NCBI RefSeq assembly: GCF_900142195.1
Contig: NZ_FRAB01000022.1
Location: 1-64,000, forward strand
Reading direction: 5' to 3'
DNA length: 64,000 bases
Source: Paraburkholderia terricola
GTDB taxonomy: Bacteria > Pseudomonadota > Gammaproteobacteria > Burkholderiales > Burkholderiaceae
Below the pieces are notes generated by a model. That model searched no databases, had not been told where the DNA came from, and saw only the letters and a program-made list of their open reading frames with translations. A program made the translations under genes and the position numbers. Numbering within the stretch: position 1 is the first letter of the stretch; every line of letters starts with the position of its first letter. This document shows positions 60,690-64,000 of the stretch, in pieces.

Positions 60690-61067
60690 ATGCCCGCGCT
60701 AAACCTCGACACCGACCAAGACCGGATCGCCGAGCGCGTCAACGACCCGGACACGCTGTTCGTTGCGTGTCTGTGCGCGGAGTGGTGCGGAACCTGTCGC
60801 GAGTATCGGGACGCCTTCGACAAGCTGGCCGATCGGCACCCGGATATCTGTTTCGCATGGATAGACATCGAAACCCACGCGGACCGTTTCGACGATCTGG
60901 ATGTCGAGAATTTCCCCACCATCCTGATCGAAGACTCGATCACGACACGTTTTTTCGGCACCGTATTGCCGCAAGCGGCAATCGTGGAGCGGATGTTGTC
61001 CGACCTGACGGCCGTGCCCGGCATCAGCGGTGCGCCGAAACTGCGACCCGCGCTGGCGGTGGCCTGA
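60690..61067 (+). CDS. Thioredoxin-like protein
   Basis: A 125-residue protein with an active-site 'AEWCGTCREY' (Cys33, Cys36), one of the thioredoxin motif variants (WCGTC instead of WCGPC), and 'ENFPTILIED' carrying the cis-Pro. It lacks a signal peptide, so it is likely cytoplasmic. A third Cys (Cys28) lies five residues before the active site. AAGGAACCACC precedes the ATG. It lies between dprA and topB and is probably cotranscribed with neither. Confidence 0.82.
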   Translation: MPALNLDTDQDRIAERVNDPDTLFVACLCAEWCGTCREYRDAFDKLADRHPDICFAWIDIETHADRFDDLDVENFPTILIEDSITTRFFGTVLPQAAIVERMLSDLTAVPGISGAPKLRPALAVA

Positions 61068-61314
61068 ACGTAGCGCCGGCCGTCCAGCCTTGCGGCACGG
61101 ACGTTGCGGGCGGTGCACCGCGCGTTTGCCGCAGCTTGCCCGATTACCAGGCGCGCAATTATGATGGCGCGCTTTTCATGCACTTGACACGCCGCTTTCA
61201 CGGCGTGTGCTATAAAGCGGTCGTTATTGGGTCGCAAAGGTCGCAAACGAGGGTCGCGCTGGAGAAAGCGCACTCAAGGCCATCAACCCTGATCTACCAA
61301 CCTCACATCGAGTC
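61068..61314. other. Short region before topB
   Basis: About 250 bases containing a TATAAAG box at 61212 (GTGTGCTATAAAGCGG) that could serve as the topB -10, with TTGACA-like 'CTTGACACGCC' at 61184 as -35 (spacing ~22, too long). Nothing else is seen. Confidence 0.35.
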
Positions 61315-63978
61315 ATGTCCAAAGCACTGATCATCGCCGAAAAGCCTTCCGTCGCGAACGACATCGCGCGCGCTTTGGGCGGCTTTACCAAGCATGACGA
61401 ATACTACGAAAGCGACGAGTACGTCCTTTCCTCGGCAGTCGGCCATCTGCTGGAAATCGCCGCGCCCGAAGACTACGAAGTCAAACGCGGCAAGTGGAGT
61501 TTCGCCAATCTGCCTGTCATTCCGCCGCATTTCGATCTCAATCCGATCGCCAAGAGCGAGTCGCGCCTGAAGGTGCTGACCAAGCTGCTCAAGCGCAAGG
61601 ATGTCGACCGCCTGATCAACGCATGCGACGCGGGGCGCGAGGGCGAGCTGATTTTCCGCCTGATCGCGCAGCACGCGAAAGCCAAGCAGCCGGTGCAACG
61701 CCTGTGGCTGCAATCCATGACGCCGGCTGCGATCCGCGACGGCTTCGCTCGTCTGCGTAGCGACGAGGAAATGCAGCCGCTCGCCGACGCGGCGCGCTGC
61801 CGTTCGGAAGCGGACTGGCTGGTCGGCATCAACGGCACGCGCGCAATGACCGCATTCAACAGCAAGGGCGGCGGCTTCTTCCTGACCACGGTCGGGCGGG
61901 TGCAGACGCCCACGCTGTCGATCGTCGTGGAGCGCGAAGAGAAAATTCGCCGCTTCGTGCCGCGCGACTATTGGGAAGTGAAAGCGGACTTCGTCTGCGC
62001 GGCCGGCTTTTACGAAGGCCGCTGGTTCGATCCGAAATTCAAGCGCGACGAGTTCGACCCGGAGAAACGCGATTCGCGTCTGTGGGCGCTGCCCGCGGCC
62101 GAGACCATCGTCGCCGCCTGCCGCGGCCAGATCGGCACGGTAACGGAAGAATCCAAGCCGTCCACGCAACTGTCGCCGGCGCTGTTCGATTTGACCAGCT
62201 TGCAGCGCGAGGCCAACGGCCGCTTTGGCTTCTCGGCGAAGAACACGTTGGGTCTCGCCCAGGCGCTGTACGAAAAGCACAAGGTGCTGACCTATCCCCG
62301 GACCGACGCTCGCGCGCTGCCGGAAGACTATATGGATACGGTCAAGCAGACGCTCGGCATGCTCAAGGAGAGCAACAACTATCTGCCGTTCGCCAAGCAG
62401 GTGCTCGACAAGGGCTGGGTGAAACCGAACAAGCGCATCTTCGACAACTCGAAGATCAGCGATCACTTCGCAATCATCCCGACGCTGCAAGCGCCGAAGA
62501 ATCTGTCCGAGCCGGAACAGAAGCTCTACGACCTGGTCGTGAAGCGCTTCCTCTCGGTGTTCTTCCCGGCCGCCGAATTCAAGGTGACGACGCGGATCAC
62601 GGAAGTGGTCGGCCATCACTTCAAGACGGAAGGCAAGGTGCTGGTGGAGCCGGGATGGCTGCAAATCTACGGTCGTGAAATCAGCGGCGAAGACGCGAAC
62701 CTCGTGCCGGTGCAGAAGGACGAAAAGGTCAAGACCGACAAGATCGCCGCCCAGCAACTGGTGACGAAGCCGCCCGCACGCTACAACGAAGCGACCTTGC
62801 TGTCGGCCATGGAAGGCGCGGGCAAGCTGGTCGAGGACGACGAACTGCGCGAAGCCATGGCGGCCAAAGGCCTCGGCACGCCGGCCACGCGCGCCGCCAT
62901 CATCGAAGGTCTGCTCGGTGAAAAGTATCTGATCCGCGAAGGCCGCGATCTGATTCCGACCGCCAAGGCCTTCCAGCTGATGACGCTATTGCGCGGCCTC
63001 GGCGTGAAGGAACTGACCGCGCCGGAATTGACCGGCGAATGGGAGTACAAGCTCTCGCAGATGGAGCGGGGCAACCTGCCGCGCGACGCGTTCATGCAGG
63101 AAATTGCCCGCATGACGCAAACCATCGTCAAGCGCGCGAAGGAATACGATTCCGACACGATTCCCGGCGATTACGCCACGTTGCAAACACCGTGTCCGAA
63201 TTGCGGCGGTCAGGTGAAGGAAAACTACCGGCGCTTTGCCTGCTCGAAATGCGAGTTCTCGATTTCGAAGATTCCGGGCGGACGTCAGTTCGAGATTCCC
63301 GAAGTCGAGGAGTTGTTGCAGAACAAGACGATCGGACCACTCTCTGGTTTCCGCAGCAAGATGGGCCGGCCCTTCTCGGCAATCCTGAAGCTGTCGCTCG
63401 ACGACGAAATCAAGAACTACAAGCTGGAGTTTGATTTCGGCCAGGATTCAGGCGGCGAAGATGGGGAACCGCCGGACTTCTCCGATCAACAACCGGTCGG
63501 CGCATGCCCGAAATGCAAGGGGCACGTGTTCGAGCATGGCATGAGCTATGTCTGCGAGAACTCGGTCGCCAATCCGAAGACTTGCGACTTCCGCTCGGGC
63601 AAGGTCATTCTGCAGCAGGAAATTGCCCGCGAGCAGATGTCCAAGCTGCTCGAAGAGGGGCGCACCGATCTGCTGACGAACTTCAAGTCGTCGCGCACAG
63701 GCCGCAACTTCAAGGCGTTCCTCGTCAAGCAGAACGACGGCAAGATCGGCTTTGAGTTCGAGAAGAAAGAGCCGTCCGCCAAAACGGCTGCGAAGGCGGC
63801 AGCGGCAAAGTCGGCTGCCGACGCCGCGACGGAGTCGGATGACGAAGAAGCGCAGGTCGCGGTGAAGACCGCGCCCGCGGCCAAAAAAGCGGCGGCTAAA
63901 AAGGCATCCGCGACCAAAACCGCGGCTGCAAAGAAGGCACCGGCGAAGAAAGCGGTGGCTCGAAAGACGGGCTCGTGA
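61315..63978 (+). CDS. topB: DNA topoisomerase III with H1-like tail
   Basis: An 887-residue type IA topoisomerase for decatenation. The TOPRIM domain (about 1-150) has 'ALIIAEKPSVANDIARALGG' and 'NACDAGREGELIFRLI'. The active-site tyrosine is Tyr327 in 'TYPRTDARALPEDY'. 'KGLGTPATRAAIIEGL' follows. Two Cys4-type zinc motifs lie near 627-646 (CPNC..CSKC) and from about 730 (CPKC...C...C). Beyond residue ~820 is a Lys/Ala-rich tail (KKAAAKKASATKTAAAKKAPAKK) like eukaryotic H1. E. coli TopB has 653 residues. Confidence 0.94.
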   Translation: MSKALIIAEKPSVANDIARALGGFTKHDEYYESDEYVLSSAVGHLLEIAAPEDYEVKRGKWSFANLPVIPPHFDLNPIAKSESRLKVLTKLLKRKDVDRLINACDAGREGELIFRLIAQHAKAKQPVQRLWLQSMTPAAIRDGFARLRSDEEMQPLADAARCRSEADWLVGINGTRAMTAFNSKGGGFFLTTVGRVQTPTLSIVVEREEKIRRFVPRDYWEVKADFVCAAGFYEGRWFDPKFKRDEFDPEKRDSRLWALPAAETIVAACRGQIGTVTEESKPSTQLSPALFDLTSLQREANGRFGFSAKNTLGLAQALYEKHKVLTYPRTDARALPEDYMDTVKQTLGMLKESNNYLPFAKQVLDKGWVKPNKRIFDNSKISDHFAIIPTLQAPKNLSEPEQKLYDLVVKRFLSVFFPAAEFKVTTRITEVVGHHFKTEGKVLVEPGWLQIYGREISGEDANLVPVQKDEKVKTDKIAAQQLVTKPPARYNEATLLSAMEGAGKLVEDDELREAMAAKGLGTPATRAAIIEGLLGEKYLIREGRDLIPTAKAFQLMTLLRGLGVKELTAPELTGEWEYKLSQMERGNLPRDAFMQEIARMTQTIVKRAKEYDSDTIPGDYATLQTPCPNCGGQVKENYRRFACSKCEFSISKIPGGRQFEIPEVEELLQNKTIGPLSGFRSKMGRPFSAILKLSLDDEIKNYKLEFDFGQDSGGEDGEPPDFSDQQPVGACPKCKGHVFEHGMSYVCENSVANPKTCDFRSGKVILQQEIAREQMSKLLEEGRTDLLTNFKSSRTGRNFKAFLVKQNDGKIGFEFEKKEPSAKTAAKAAAAKSAADAATESDDEEAQVAVKTAPAAKKAAAKKASATKTAAAKKAPAKKAVARKTGS

Positions 63979-64000
63979 TTCAAAAACCTGTGGCCGGGAG

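Overview
The window is an ordinary, gene-dense stretch of a high-GC betaproteobacterial chromosome, most likely Burkholderiaceae and probably Paraburkholderia. The evidence is the protein sequences themselves (MetK, HslVU, GatCAB, MreBCD and a QueE with a CX14CX2C cluster), the gene neighbourhoods (metK/lpxL/dapF/xerC, metX-metW-ampG, fmt-def near dprA, rsmB-DUF4390-ntrY), and a large inverted-repeat element at the left end of a kind I associate with this group. Almost all recognised genes are housekeeping genes. I see no prophage, transposase, integron, CRISPR array or defence island. The only clearly non-genic structures are the inverted-repeat island (25-847) and a 14-bp tandem array (10699-10880).

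Layout. 1-11 kb is a looser region: the repeat element, a PepSY membrane protein, a Fur-box promoter, a secreted DUF3857/transglutaminase protein, a SrkA-type kinase, an MFS exporter, small membrane proteins, an aldo/keto reductase and a phytanoyl-CoA dioxygenase-like protein. 11-19 kb holds metK, diverging from lpxL-dapF-DUF484-xerC-rlmI-like, then a His-rich COG0523 GTPase. 19.5-24.2 kb has a dksA whose zinc-binding cysteines are mostly lost, hslVU behind a candidate sigma-32 promoter, and a convergent RegB/RegA-type redox two-component pair. 24.3-33.8 kb carries a TPR protein, a Cys-rich CWC protein, argB, a HAD nucleotidase, slmA, metXW, ampG and an M48 protease.

33.8-46 kb contains exodeoxyribonuclease III, PPK2, the gatCAB operon and, divergently, the rod-shape operon mreB-mreC-mreD-mrdA-mrdB. 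46-50.2 kb runs on the minus strand: a Sel1-repeat protein, an HpcH/HpaI aldolase, queC-queE-queD for 7-deazaguanine synthesis, and tRNA-Phe. 50.3-59 kb is also minus strand: an NtrY-type kinase with a regulator lacking an AAA+ domain, DUF4390, rsmB, htpX, a LysE-family exporter, fmt and def. The window closes with dprA, a thioredoxin-like gene and topB with a histone-H1-like tail.

Themes: stress and proteostasis (DksA, HslVU, HtpX, SrkA, PPK2), cell-wall growth (MreBCD/PBP2/RodA, AmpG, SlmA), methionine/SAM (MetK, MetXW) and tRNA/translation (GatCAB, Fmt, Def, RsmB, Que). I found no convincing undescribed multi-gene system. The best leads are the single-cysteine DksA beside a zinc-family GTPase, the inverted-repeat element, the long low-complexity tails on MreC and PBP2, and an acceptor-stem C-A mismatch in tRNA-Phe. 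Start codons were often moved inward from the longest reading frame, as stated in each entry.
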